Shown in pieces: positions 63,400-64,000 of a DNA stretch of 64,000 nt. The stretch lies in contig NC_077228.1 of the NCBI RefSeq assembly GCF_027887165.1, forward strand, positions 209,653,595 through 209,717,594, read 5' to 3'. The notes below the pieces were generated by a model. That model was not told the DNA's origin and made no database searches. It saw nothing but the letters and a program-made list of their open reading frames with translations. Source of the stretch: Monodelphis domestica (Eukaryota > Chordata > Mammalia > Didelphimorphia > Didelphidae). A program made the translations under genes and the position numbers. Each line of letters starts with the position of its first letter. Position 1 is the stretch's first letter.

Positions 63400-64000
63400 A
63401 CTGACTGAAGCACCAAGAAGCTGAGATTTGTCCATAATAGGTATCAGAGGCAACACTTCAACCTAGGTCTTCCTGACACTAGGACAAACTCTCTGTCTCC
63501 TATAGCATGTTATCTCTCAAAACTTTTTATCTGTGCCCTTTAAAATATCAAATATCATTTTGTTTATCCCTTCTCAAACATTGCTCCCACTTCCCCCAGG
63601 ACTGTAAATGTAGCACTATGTAGAATTTGGTCTACTTACAATAGCAGAGTTGAAGATAAAATTTCCGGAAAAAATAAACCCCAAGAGATTTTGATTAGTG
63701 TAAGAACAAAATGTACACAATTGAAAGAAAATATTTTCCCCCTTTTGTTTTCCTTTTTCCTTGAATCTAAGTCTGTCTAGACCCAGGGAGTTTCAAACAG
63801 GAGGGAGGACAGAAGAAGGAATAGGAAATACTCATTACTCATAATGATTTTGCTGCCAAAAACTTTCCAAGTGAATTGGAAAGTTACTATGATTTAGCGA
63901 AGGTTTTCTTTGGAGGGCTAAGAGGTGGCAAGTGGAAATGGGTAGGTCAGGGAATCTGTAGGGTTTTGTTTTTTTTCTTCACCAAAGTGGTTGATGGTCC
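63400..64000. other. KCNH6 intron 6, nothing recognised
   Basis: MIR-like wording at 63420-63490 ('aacctaggtcttcctgacac'); otherwise no gene or named repeat up to the window end. Confidence 0.4.

Overview
The window is mammalian genomic DNA and almost certainly marsupial. Coding exons are short, bounded by GT-AG introns, and sit in a dense field of metatherian-style repeats: tRNA-headed CORE-SINEs of the MAR1 type, SINEs ending in the BovB/RTE-like 'gactgaacaacaa' tail, MIR/THER-type SINEs, marsupial L1 3' ends, solo LTRs, and hAT elements whose ends resemble OposCharlie1. An opossum-like genome fits best, but the species cannot be fixed from sequence alone.

Two protein-coding genes lie head to tail on the + strand, in the order known from other mammals (ACE, ACE3, KCNH6). 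(1) A complete single-domain angiotensin-converting-enzyme paralogue, called here as ACE3, spans 6969-34584 in 14 coding exons. They join in phase to a 750-residue protein with no stop or frameshift. It has a signal peptide, a full M2 peptidase domain with an intact HEMGH zinc motif, and a C-terminal exon with two hydrophobic segments. (2) The 5' half of KCNH6 (ERG2, a Kv11 potassium channel) starts at 38441 and runs off the right edge. Six coding exons are present, carrying the PAS/eag domain, S1-S5, the pore with its SVGFGN filter, and the start of S6.

Layout: 1-6900 is repeats upstream of ACE3, including an L1 3' end split by a hAT MITE with a perfect 8-bp target duplication. 6900-34600 is ACE3. 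Its introns hold a decayed 3.4-kb autonomous hAT element, a ~900-bp polypyrimidine tract, a GGAA microsatellite, an ACT repeat touching the exon 13 donor, and a TA-rich satellite with a 147-bp higher-order period. 34600-38440 is the intergenic spacer, holding the second copy of a local duplication whose first copy lies inside the intron 13 satellite. 38441-62430 is KCNH6, with a 10.7-kb intron 2. 62431-64000 is the beginning of KCNH6 intron 6.

The most notable biology is in ACE3. Eutherian ACE3 proteins are described as catalytically dead because Glu in HEMGH is Gln; here the Glu is kept, the zinc and chloride ligands are kept, but the active-site His equivalent to human testis-ACE H353 is Gln, and the C-terminus has gained a second membrane-like segment. 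No RNA genes, CRISPR arrays or bacterial features were found.
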